Assembly (NCBI GenBank): GCA_003173915.1
Contig: PPGL01000023.1
Location: 1 to 5,449, forward strand
DNA: 5,449 nt
Source: Candidatus Levyibacteriota bacterium
Lineage (GTDB): Bacteria; Patescibacteria; Microgenomatia; Levybacterales; UBA12049
Direction: 5' to 3'
Each line of letters opens with the position of its first letter. Position 1 is the first letter of the stretch. The notes beneath the pieces were generated by a model. It was not told the DNA's origin and ran no database searches. It was given only the letters and a program-made list of their open reading frames with translations. The translations under genes were made by a program, and so were the position numbers. Positions 1 through 5,449 of the stretch are shown in pieces.

Positions 1-16
1 GAGATCTTCTTGTCTT

Positions 17-1258
17 ATGCATAATCGAACTATTCTCCATATTGATTTTGATTCATTTTTTGCATCTGTCGAACAACAAGACAATGCTTCTCTTCGAGGA
101 AAACCAATTGCTGTAACTGCAGCAAATGGCAGGACCGCGATAATCGCCGCTTCTCGTGAAGCAAAAAAACTAGGAATTCCCAATGTAACTCGTACCTACG
201 ATGCATTTCAAATTTGCCCTTGGCTGCAGGTTGTTCCAGCTAATTTCCATAGATATTTAGAAGTGTCAAAAAAGTTTTTGCATATCTCTAATTTTTTTAG
301 TCCAACAATTGAAATGTTTTCGATAGATGAAGTTTTTATGGATGTTACTCATACGACTCGTTTGTTTGGAGGCGTTAAATCATTAGTACAGCTTTTTAAA
401 CAAAAAATTTTACAAGAAATAGGTCCGTACATAACAGTAAGTGTAGGAGTATCCTACAACAAGTTGCTTGCAAAACTTGCATCAGGACTTAACAAACCAA
501 ATGGGTATTGTGAAATTACAAAAGAGAATATTTGGGACATCTACGGGAAAGCCAAGCTTACCGATATGTGTGGAATTGGCAATAGACTTGCGCGTCGACT
601 CAATAGTCTCGGAATTTATACTCTCATACAACTTCGAGATGCGCCTCTGCCCTATCTTATCAATGAATTTGGTCAAGTTGAAGGTCAGATACTAAAAGAC
701 ATTGGTTTGGGAAACGATGATGAAGAGGTAATTCCTTACACAAAGGATATAGGAGTAAAATCAGTTAGTCGTAATTATTGTTTACCTAAGAATGAATACA
801 ATACACGCATTATTTATCAAAATATTTTTGGACTCTGTGAAGAAGTAAGTTTAAAACTTCGTCGGTTACAAAAAAAAGCAAAAACAATAGGGCTTAGTGT
901 TCGAGGAGACATAAATTATTTTGAACGTAAAACTGTTGATCAATTTATTGATAGTGGACTCGAAATGTTTGGTATTTGTAGACAATTTTTGCAAACGTGG
1001 CATCCTGTGATGGTACGACAAATTTCTGTATGGGCAGGAAATTTGTATAACAGCACATATACACCATTATCTTTATTCGATCAAACAGAGAAAAAAACAA
1101 AACTACAACAAACAGTAGACACTCTTAACCAGAAATTTGGAGACCACACAGTACATAATGGATTTTTGCTATATGCAGATAAATTGACAACAGTCCCAAA
1201 TGGTTATGGTGCAGACAGGTGGGAAAGAAAGAAGTTAACGCAAGAATCACTACTATAA
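17..1258 (+). CDS. dinB: Y-family translesion DNA polymerase (DinB/UmuC superfamily, Pol IV-like)
   Basis: Cytoplasmic error-prone polymerase that copies past damaged template bases. The N-terminus reads HIDFDSFFASVEQ. D10 is the first metal ligand and F15 sits at the steric-gate position that excludes ribonucleotides. SIDE at 102-105 supplies the other catalytic acids, D104 and E105. GVSYNKLLAKLAS at 144-156 is the family's palm signature. A helix-hairpin-helix thumb segment, CGIGNRLARRLNSLGI, spans 185-200. The little-finger domain starts near KSVSRNY (248-254). At 413 aa it is longer than E. coli DinB (351 aa). The extra tail carries PLSLF (350-354), resembling a beta-clamp-binding motif, then a stretch like the UmuC C-terminus (DTLNQKFG, 368-375). 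The frame is open to the left edge, but the ATG at 17 gives the usual N-terminus. No clear ribosome-binding site or LexA box is visible in the 16 upstream bases. It converges with the nuclease gene. The superfamily is certain; DinB versus UmuC-like subfamily is not. Confidence 0.95.
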   Translation: MHNRTILHIDFDSFFASVEQQDNASLRGKPIAVTAANGRTAIIAASREAKKLGIPNVTRTYDAFQICPWLQVVPANFHRYLEVSKKFLHISNFFSPTIEMFSIDEVFMDVTHTTRLFGGVKSLVQLFKQKILQEIGPYITVSVGVSYNKLLAKLASGLNKPNGYCEITKENIWDIYGKAKLTDMCGIGNRLARRLNSLGIYTLIQLRDAPLPYLINEFGQVEGQILKDIGLGNDDEEVIPYTKDIGVKSVSRNYCLPKNEYNTRIIYQNIFGLCEEVSLKLRRLQKKAKTIGLSVRGDINYFERKTVDQFIDSGLEMFGICRQFLQTWHPVMVRQISVWAGNLYNSTYTPLSLFDQTEKKTKLQQTVDTLNQKFGDHTVHNGFLLYADKLTTVPNGYGADRWERKKLTQESLL

Positions 1259-1290
1259 TTTGTTTCTAAAAATCAAAAAGTGTTTTATTT

Positions 1291-1341
1291 AAAAAGAACC
1301 TCTTTATAGTTTATCAGTATGTAGAACGAAAAAGCGCTCTA
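1291..1341 (-). terminator. Weak hairpins in the convergent spacer, possible terminator
   Basis: The spacer 1259-1343 lies between the 3' ends of the polymerase and nuclease genes. Read on the minus strand, TAGAGCG (1341-1335) can pair with CGTTCTA (1328-1322) around a six-base loop: seven pairs including one G-U. It is not followed by a T-run. Further on, AAAGA (1305-1301) pairs with TCTTT (1297-1293) and continues into two more Ts, like a very weak intrinsic terminator for the minus-strand genes. On the plus strand the first stem has an A/C mismatch, so it favours minus-strand transcripts. Both structures are small, so termination here is a guess from position and shape. Confidence 0.3.
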
Positions 1342-1343
1342 AG

Positions 1344-2165
1344 TTATTTATTTCCACAAACAAACTCAACTTCTTTGATTATTTCTTCTACTTTATGTTT
1401 GGGAAGATTTAGCATTTTCAGTTGGTTATGATTTTTACAAATGTCCTCTGCTAGTATAATTCCTTTTTCCAGAAGTTGTTGCTTTTGTGACGAAGAAAGT
1501 GTTGTTAAAACAGTAATTGGATACATATGATAGCGCTCTACCCAATCACGTAAACTATCTCCTTCAGGATAACTCCATGACACCAAATTCATTCGCACAC
1601 AATTTGCGTAGGCGATTGCATCAACAGAAGCTTTGGTATTTGTAACAAGCCAAGCCTCTGTAAATCCATTTTTGTCTTTTACATCGTCAAACCTGGCTTT
1701 TGTATACAAAGCAACATGAATATTTGTATGAATTCCGACTTGATTATGAAATTTTGCTTCAATCATAATTTTATTTGGAATTACTGTATGTTTTTCAGCA
1801 ATCACGTCAATTTCATGAGTTACACACCTCCCAGAAACCATTGTGCGAAGTTTGGTTTTATACTGCATGTGTTCTAAAATATCTGCCAAAAAATTTTCAA
1901 ATGGATATCCTGTTGGACCAAGTTCCATAATTGCTTGTTTTAATGAGTATCGTGCTTTTGTATACGGATGTGGAGACTGTCCTAAAAATTCACCGATATG
2001 ATAGTAAATTTCAGCTGTTGTCATGTTTTCGTGAAGACGGGATTTTATGTGATTTATTACATCGTTAAACAGTGCTTCTGGAATTCCAGATCGTCGAATT
2101 GAATGAAGAAGTTTTTCCTCAGAAAATGGTTGCTTTTCTCCGCTTGCTTTTACAATTGTTATCAT
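1344..2165 (-). CDS. ATP-cone plus Mrr-like PD-(D/E)xK restriction endonuclease-fold protein
   Basis: Predicted cytoplasmic nuclease with an attached nucleotide-binding module. Residues 1-85 or so match the ATP-cone (IVKASGEKQPFSEEKLLHSI at 3-22), the domain that binds ATP or dATP in ribonucleotide reductases and NrdR. Residues 87-200 match the Mrr-type catalytic domain: GYPFENFLADIL helix with E90, then EID (D120), then IEAK (E136, K138), which together form a complete PD-(D/E)xK site. LVTNTKASVDAIAYA (173-187) and LVSWSYP (194-200) are also typical of the Mrr-like core. The tail (about 215-268) is helical and resembles helix-hairpin-helix DNA-binding modules. No methyltransferase or specificity subunit is adjacent, so a classical restriction-modification role is not supported. 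Defence, repair or nucleotide-gated DNA cleavage are possible. It starts 42 bases after the 814-aa gene on the same strand and may be co-transcribed. The start codon has AAGAG directly against it, too close for a normal ribosome-binding site. Confidence 0.88.
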   Translation of the reverse strand: MITIVKASGEKQPFSEEKLLHSIRRSGIPEALFNDVINHIKSRLHENMTTAEIYYHIGEFLGQSPHPYTKARYSLKQAIMELGPTGYPFENFLADILEHMQYKTKLRTMVSGRCVTHEIDVIAEKHTVIPNKIMIEAKFHNQVGIHTNIHVALYTKARFDDVKDKNGFTEAWLVTNTKASVDAIAYANCVRMNLVSWSYPEGDSLRDWVERYHMYPITVLTTLSSSQKQQLLEKGIILAEDICKNHNQLKMLNLPKHKVEEIIKEVEFVCGNK

Positions 2166-2170
2166 CTCTT

Positions 2171-2176
2171 ATTATG
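2171..2176 (-). promoter_or_regulatory. -10-like element abutting the nuclease start codon
   Basis: On the minus strand CATAAT (five of six matches to TATAAT) ends five bases before the ATG of the ATP-cone/nuclease gene. A transcript started at the usual distance would begin at or next to the start codon, giving a leaderless mRNA. The only -35-like sequence, TTGCAA, lies about 20 bases upstream of the element, which is too far for a standard spacer. In AT-rich DNA such a hexamer can arise by chance. Confidence 0.3.
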
Positions 2177-2207
2177 CTACAAAGTGGAGACAGTAATTGC
2201 AAGATAG

Positions 2208-4652
2208 TTATCTGCGAAACTTACGTAGCAATTTTTGTAGAAAAGGAAAATATTTTTCTTCTTTTCTTAGTCTTTTTTGAAAATTCAAATCTTTCTTGGC
2301 AAACGCAACAAAATCTTGTTCGCGAAAAAGCTCTACATATGTTGGATCCTTTGTTAATGCAGCGGCCATTTGTTTTTGTGCTGGCAAGGAGGGCTGTGCG
2401 TTTTTGTCATTAAGTAAGAAAACCACGACATCTGCTTTATTAATTCCTGTAGGAATAGTATAAATGAGTTGTCGATGTGACAAATGAGATCCGACATTAT
2501 TGGTCGCTGCAATACTGTACTTTGCAGGAATGCTGTCAAGAAATTCATCAATTGTTGGAGCGTAGGATAATTGTTTGGTAAACATATCCAAATTTGCTAA
2601 CCGTTCACCAGGAAGTGGCCCGAAAAAATAACCCCCTGCAAGTCCCATGAACAGTAAAAAATATCCAAGAATATGAAGAGAAATATGAATTTTTTTGTTC
2701 AAAAAGTAAACAGCATATATTAGAGCAATAAAGAAAAATGGAGTAAGATCTGCCGAATATTGATAATAAATTTGATGAAACGGTGGATTACTGCTTAGCA
2801 GATTTACTAGTAAATCAGGAAAAGCAAAAATAAGAAAAGGGAGTCCCACAATAGGTAAAAATCCAAGTGGCAACAAAAGTTGTTTTAAATATTCGAGCCT
2901 ATCAGGAGCAAACATTGTAGAAAGAGTTTTTCCTGGAGATAAAATAATTGTTCGCATTACTGCAGAAGGCGTTGTTCCAAAATCTGTATAGTATGCTAAT
3001 GCAAAATGTTGACCACCGCGAGTTAAAGGAATTGCTTTAAAAAAAATATACCAAAAAGTAAAAAGAGAAATAAGAAAAATTGATGCTCCTAAAATTTTTT
3101 GTTTTTTTATTATTACTGCATATATACCAAAAAGTGCCGTAATAAGCCACGTTTCTTCTTTGGTTAATGCTGCGAGTAGTAAAAAAATAACAAACCATAA
3201 TTGTTTGTTTCTTTGTAAAAAATAAAATGCACCGAGAAAAAAAGTTGTTGCTAATGCAACTGCATGAAAGTCATATAAATTAACATGTTGTATTGCAGGA
3301 TAGAGTAAGTATAAAAAAGATAAAAGTGTCGCAAGTGGTTTATTTTTAATAATGTCTATTGCCAAAAGATAAACAAATATAGCTCCTAATGCAATAACAA
3401 CTGTTTGAATAAATAAAAGCATTCTTGGGTCTTGCCAAATAAGATAAAACGGCGCGAGCAGAACAAGAAGAAAATCTGCATGTACTGAAAGTCGAGAAAT
3501 AATATTTGTTCCATCTGGGTTGGTAAGCGTAAATAGTCTTCCATGAGTACTATTCCAAACTGTTTGGTCCATATTCCCAAGGTCGAATCTTCCAGTGTAA
3601 AAATTTGTGTAGCGCAAAAAACTTGCTGTCGTAAAATAAGCAACATAGAGAAAAATAAAGACTGAAAGTAACATTTCATATTTATATTGCACAACAAATT
3701 CTCCGAGCGGCGTAATAATTTTTTTTGGAAAATGATATAGCAGTTTGACAATTGCCAAAAAAAGTACTTCTGCACCTATTAAAATAAGTCGAGCAAAAAA
3801 CGCTAAAAATCCAGCAACAGAAAGAGGAAAAAGAGGGGTAAGTCCAGCAGTAACAATTGCTTCTCTTACTCCAAGTCCCATGGGAGTTATAAAAGATGCA
3901 TATCCCACAATCATTGCTAAAACAAAGAAACTTGAATAAATCCAAATATTGTTGAGCGGAACTAATGCAATAGAAGCAATGCTTATATACGTACCTATTC
4001 CTAGAAAGAAAAAGGAAATGCTACTAATACTAAGCAATGTCATATTTTCCCAGAAAGAAAAATAAGGAAATATATGATGAAAAAATTTTCTAAATTTTTG
4101 TGGAATTTTTTTATCAAACACTTTAACTCCAAGAATAAAACCTAATATTATAAAGAAAAGAGTGATTGAGAAAATAGTCCATACAAATGCATTGGAAATA
4201 TGCAAAACATTGGAAAGTAAAAAAGGAATTGAAAAAATACTAACTAGTCCCCCACCCAAAAGTATGTACTCTGATTCAATGGCCCAGCCAGAAAGTGTTG
4301 TTGTATGCTTTACAGATTTTTTACTAAATGAATGTGTCCGTCCAACAATACTCCAAACATTCCCAGGAATATATCGTTTTATTTCTGATACTCCCCATAA
4401 GTATGCTGTGTCTAAAAAAGAAACATACTGATTTTTGTATTTTAAAATATATTGCCATAAAAGTGCTCTAAGGAAAAAATATGCTAAAAAGCACAGAATA
4501 CTTTCGACAAGTAGTGGCCATTGAATGGAAGTAATTGATTGAAAAATTTTTGGTAAGTTTGGAATAACAAATTTTCCAATAAAAAAAAGTGCGAGGAGAG
4601 ACAATGGCCACCCAATAAAAAATTTAATTAGTGTGGAAAAACGTGATTTCAT
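2208..4652 (-). CDS. YbhN/AglD-like (LPG-synthase TM) and DUF2079 fusion membrane protein
   Basis: An 814-aa polytopic inner-membrane protein with two recognisable halves. Residues about 10-310 match the lysylphosphatidylglycerol-synthase transmembrane family (UPF0104; YbhN, AglD): RYIPGNVWSIVGR at 93-105, PMGLGVREA at 257-265 and several hydrophobic segments. Residues about 325-785 match DUF2079, a GT-C-like membrane family: RFDLGNMDQTVWN (355-367), HADFLLVLLAPFYLIW (391-406), YDFHAVALATTFFLG (460-474), LTKEE (496-500) and YYQYSADLTPF (629-639). A soluble end (IAATNNVGSHLSHR, 714-727) is also typical of DUF2079. Acidic residues D357 and D362 fall in the first loop, where GT-C enzymes hold their catalytic acid. 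Family members act on lipid-linked substrates, so a role in moving or glycosylating an envelope lipid is plausible, but the substrate is unknown. The N-terminal half lacks the soluble aminoacyl-transferase domain of MprF. Its ATG overlaps the stop of the upstream 210-aa gene (ATGA), implying translational coupling. The reading frame is uninterrupted across the junction, so this appears to be a true fusion. Confidence 0.9.
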   Translation of the reverse strand: MKSRFSTLIKFFIGWPLSLLALFFIGKFVIPNLPKIFQSITSIQWPLLVESILCFLAYFFLRALLWQYILKYKNQYVSFLDTAYLWGVSEIKRYIPGNVWSIVGRTHSFSKKSVKHTTTLSGWAIESEYILLGGGLVSIFSIPFLLSNVLHISNAFVWTIFSITLFFIILGFILGVKVFDKKIPQKFRKFFHHIFPYFSFWENMTLLSISSISFFFLGIGTYISIASIALVPLNNIWIYSSFFVLAMIVGYASFITPMGLGVREAIVTAGLTPLFPLSVAGFLAFFARLILIGAEVLFLAIVKLLYHFPKKIITPLGEFVVQYKYEMLLSVFIFLYVAYFTTASFLRYTNFYTGRFDLGNMDQTVWNSTHGRLFTLTNPDGTNIISRLSVHADFLLVLLAPFYLIWQDPRMLLFIQTVVIALGAIFVYLLAIDIIKNKPLATLLSFLYLLYPAIQHVNLYDFHAVALATTFFLGAFYFLQRNKQLWFVIFLLLAALTKEETWLITALFGIYAVIIKKQKILGASIFLISLFTFWYIFFKAIPLTRGGQHFALAYYTDFGTTPSAVMRTIILSPGKTLSTMFAPDRLEYLKQLLLPLGFLPIVGLPFLIFAFPDLLVNLLSSNPPFHQIYYQYSADLTPFFFIALIYAVYFLNKKIHISLHILGYFLLFMGLAGGYFFGPLPGERLANLDMFTKQLSYAPTIDEFLDSIPAKYSIAATNNVGSHLSHRQLIYTIPTGINKADVVVFLLNDKNAQPSLPAQKQMAAALTKDPTYVELFREQDFVAFAKKDLNFQKRLRKEEKYFPFLQKLLRKFRR

Positions 4653-5281
4653 GATTGTGGCATTTGTGAAACTGTTGGTACTATCGATGTTGTTGGCGTA
4701 ACTTGTATTGTTGCCCCTGGATTAGTATACGTAAAGTGTCTGAGAATTGTCTGAGATTTATCTGTTACTGTACTTTTTACCTGCAAAGTAAATGTGTTAT
4801 TTCCAGTTGGTAAATTGTACAGACACGGACTCGTATTCGTAAAATCAGACCAGTCAGAACTGTTTATTTTATATGCCCATGCAACTGAACAATAGCCATT
4901 TCCTTGGTAGGAAATAGAAATGCACACAGGATTTGCTGTAACTGTTTGTCCTTCTTGAGGAGAGGAAATGGCAATTGGACCGATATCTTGTATACATGCT
5001 GATTGCGTGGGATTTGTGGGTACTGTTGTTGCTGACTGCAAAAGTGTTTGGTTTGGCTGTGTGGTAGGAGTATTTTGATCAACTTGTATAACAACTGGTG
5101 TTGGATTTGCAGGTATACTTGTTTGTTTTTTTGTTTGTAAGCTTATTATGTTAATTACAATAACCGTAAGCATCATTGGGATAGTGAGTATTGCTGCAAA
5201 AAAGTCTATATGGGATTTATGCTGAGGGAGTCTTTTAAGCCATTGTATTATGCGGAAAAACACTTCTTGAATTTTTTTCAT
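4649..5281 (-). CDS. Membrane-anchored extracytoplasmic protein with Pro/Thr linker and Ig-like domain
   Basis: I do not recognise a named family. A basic cytoplasmic N-terminus (1-26, with KRLPQHKSH) leads into one hydrophobic segment at about 27-48, most likely an uncleaved anchor with the rest outside. Residues 50-95 form a Pro/Thr/Gln/Asn-rich linker. Residues about 100-187 look like a beta-sandwich of the immunoglobulin or fibronectin sort: PIAISSPQEGQTV (102-114), WAYKINSSDWSDF (135-147), then LPTGNNTFTLQV (157-168), a pattern seen in bacterial surface add-on domains. Four cysteines (C96, C120, C131, C153) could form two disulfides outside the membrane. The end is another Thr/Pro-rich tail. 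It heads the minus-strand unit, and its TGA stop shares bases with the ATG of the 814-aa membrane gene, so the two products are probably made together. The start is supported by the basic N-terminus and a promoter-like element just upstream. No Shine-Dalgarno site is seen. Confidence 0.8.
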   Translation of the reverse strand: MKKIQEVFFRIIQWLKRLPQHKSHIDFFAAILTIPMMLTVIVINIISLQTKKQTSIPANPTPVVIQVDQNTPTTQPNQTLLQSATTVPTNPTQSACIQDIGPIAISSPQEGQTVTANPVCISISYQGNGYCSVAWAYKINSSDWSDFTNTSPCLYNLPTGNNTFTLQVKSTVTDKSQTILRHFTYTNPGATIQVTPTTSIVPTVSQMPQS

Positions 5282-5297
5282 ACGCAGTAATTAACTT

Positions 5298-5306
5298 ATT
5301 GTAACA
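5298..5306 (-). promoter_or_regulatory. Extended -10 promoter for the minus-strand envelope genes
   Basis: The minus strand reads TGTTACAAT: an extended -10 (TGn) followed by TACAAT, five of six matches to the consensus. It ends 16 bases before the ATG of the 210-aa gene, so the transcript leader would be only about 10 bases. No good -35 is found at 16-18 bases, which is usual for extended -10 promoters. It lies back to back with the tRNA promoter in the divergent spacer 5282-5377. Confidence 0.5.
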
Positions 5307-5340
5307 AAAAATAGTCAGTTTAGACACCCCATGCGTACAA

Positions 5341-5369
5341 TTGATCTAGAAGACTAGGTTTGATACAAT
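5341..5369 (+). promoter_or_regulatory. Sigma-70-type promoter of the tRNA-Arg gene
   Basis: TTGATC (5341-5346) serves as the -35 (four of six matches) and TACAAT (5364-5369) as the -10 (five of six matches), with an optimal 17-base spacer. Transcription would start near 5376, one or two bases before the mature tRNA 5' end, so the precursor would have almost no 5' leader. Confidence 0.6.
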
Positions 5370-5377
5370 TTATATAT

Positions 5378-5449
5378 GCACCTGTAGCTCAGTGGATTAG
5401 AGCACTTCGCTTCGGACGAAGGGGTCGGGGGTTCAAGTCCCTCCAGGTG
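5378..5449 (+). tRNA. tRNA-Arg (anticodon UCG), 3' end cut by the window edge
   Basis: The cloverleaf folds fully. The acceptor strand GCACCTG (5378-5384) pairs with CAGGTG (5444-5449); the partner of G1 lies just beyond the window. The D stem is GCTC/GAGC (5387-5390, 5400-5403). The anticodon stem CTTCG/CGAAG (5405-5409, 5417-5421) closes loop CTTCGGA, with anticodon TCG at 5412-5414, which reads CGA as arginine. The variable loop is GGGTC. The T stem GGGGG/CCCTC has one G-U pair and encloses TTCAAGT. The discriminator base and any encoded CCA cannot be seen. Confidence 0.96.

Noticed and set aside
468..695. Overlapping frames on both strands inside the polymerase gene
   Set aside because: They cover the palm and thumb region of a well-supported Y-family polymerase and show no independent protein features.
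1275..1290. AAAA/TTTT hairpin followed by T residues just after the polymerase gene, as a plus-strand terminator
   Set aside because: The stem is only four A-T pairs and would not be stable; it is indistinguishable from background composition.
1344..2165. Classification of the nuclease gene as part of a restriction-modification system
   Set aside because: No methyltransferase or specificity gene is present in the window, and the ATP-cone is not a usual part of such systems.
2072..2413. Open plus-strand frame of 113 codons across the 5' end of the nuclease gene and the 3' end of the 814-aa gene
   Set aside because: It lies antisense to two genes with strong family matches, its translation resembles no known protein, and it has no promoter or ribosome-binding site of note.
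3039..3046. Eight-base A run (and a T run at 3719-3726) in the membrane gene as possible phase-variation tracts
   Set aside because: Similar A/T runs occur throughout this AT-rich window, the frame is intact, and the runs encode ordinary Lys and Phe codons; there is no sign of switching.
3386..3945. Alternative frames on both strands inside the membrane fusion gene
   Set aside because: They fall within conserved DUF2079 and YbhN-like sequence, and their products have odd low-complexity composition, as expected from an AT-rich membrane gene read out of frame.

Overview
The window is AT-rich and densely packed. It holds four protein genes and one tRNA, and no gap exceeds about 100 bases. Its features fit a small-genome uncultured bacterium of the Candidate Phyla Radiation (Patescibacteria), perhaps a Microgenomates-type lineage. 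The reasons are short spacers, a start/stop overlap, no Shine-Dalgarno sites, a YbhN-like/DUF2079 membrane protein and an ATP-cone/Mrr-like nuclease. This placement is inference, because no phylogenetic marker gene is present. UGA acts as a stop in the 210-aa gene and no ORF needs it as sense, which argues against the UGA-recoded Patescibacteria.

Layout: (1) 17-1258, plus strand: a complete Y-family translesion DNA polymerase (DinB/UmuC superfamily). (2) 1259-1343: a short AT-rich spacer between convergent genes with weak hairpins. (3) 1344-2165, minus: a 273-aa protein joining an ATP-cone to an Mrr-like PD-(D/E)xK nuclease domain and a helical tail. (4) 2208-4652, minus: an 814-aa polytopic membrane protein that fuses a lysylphosphatidylglycerol-synthase-type (YbhN/AglD-like) half to a DUF2079 (GT-C-like) half. 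(5) 4649-5281, minus: a 210-aa single-pass membrane protein with an extracytoplasmic Pro/Thr linker and a four-cysteine beta-rich domain; its stop overlaps the start of the 814-aa gene as ATGA. (6) 5282-5377: a divergent promoter region. (7) 5378 to the window end: tRNA-Arg with anticodon UCG, missing its last bases.

How they may work together: genes 5 and 4 look like one translationally coupled cell-envelope unit, an anchored surface protein plus a multi-membrane lipid/sugar transport or transfer protein. The nuclease follows 42 bases downstream. It could be read from the same transcript, but it also has its own -10-like element almost touching its start codon. The convergent polymerase and nuclease are both DNA-acting, but nothing in the sequence shows that they cooperate. 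No CRISPR array, insertion sequence, phage gene or proven new system was found. The most distinctive items are the two-enzyme membrane fusion and the nucleotide-binding-domain/nuclease protein.
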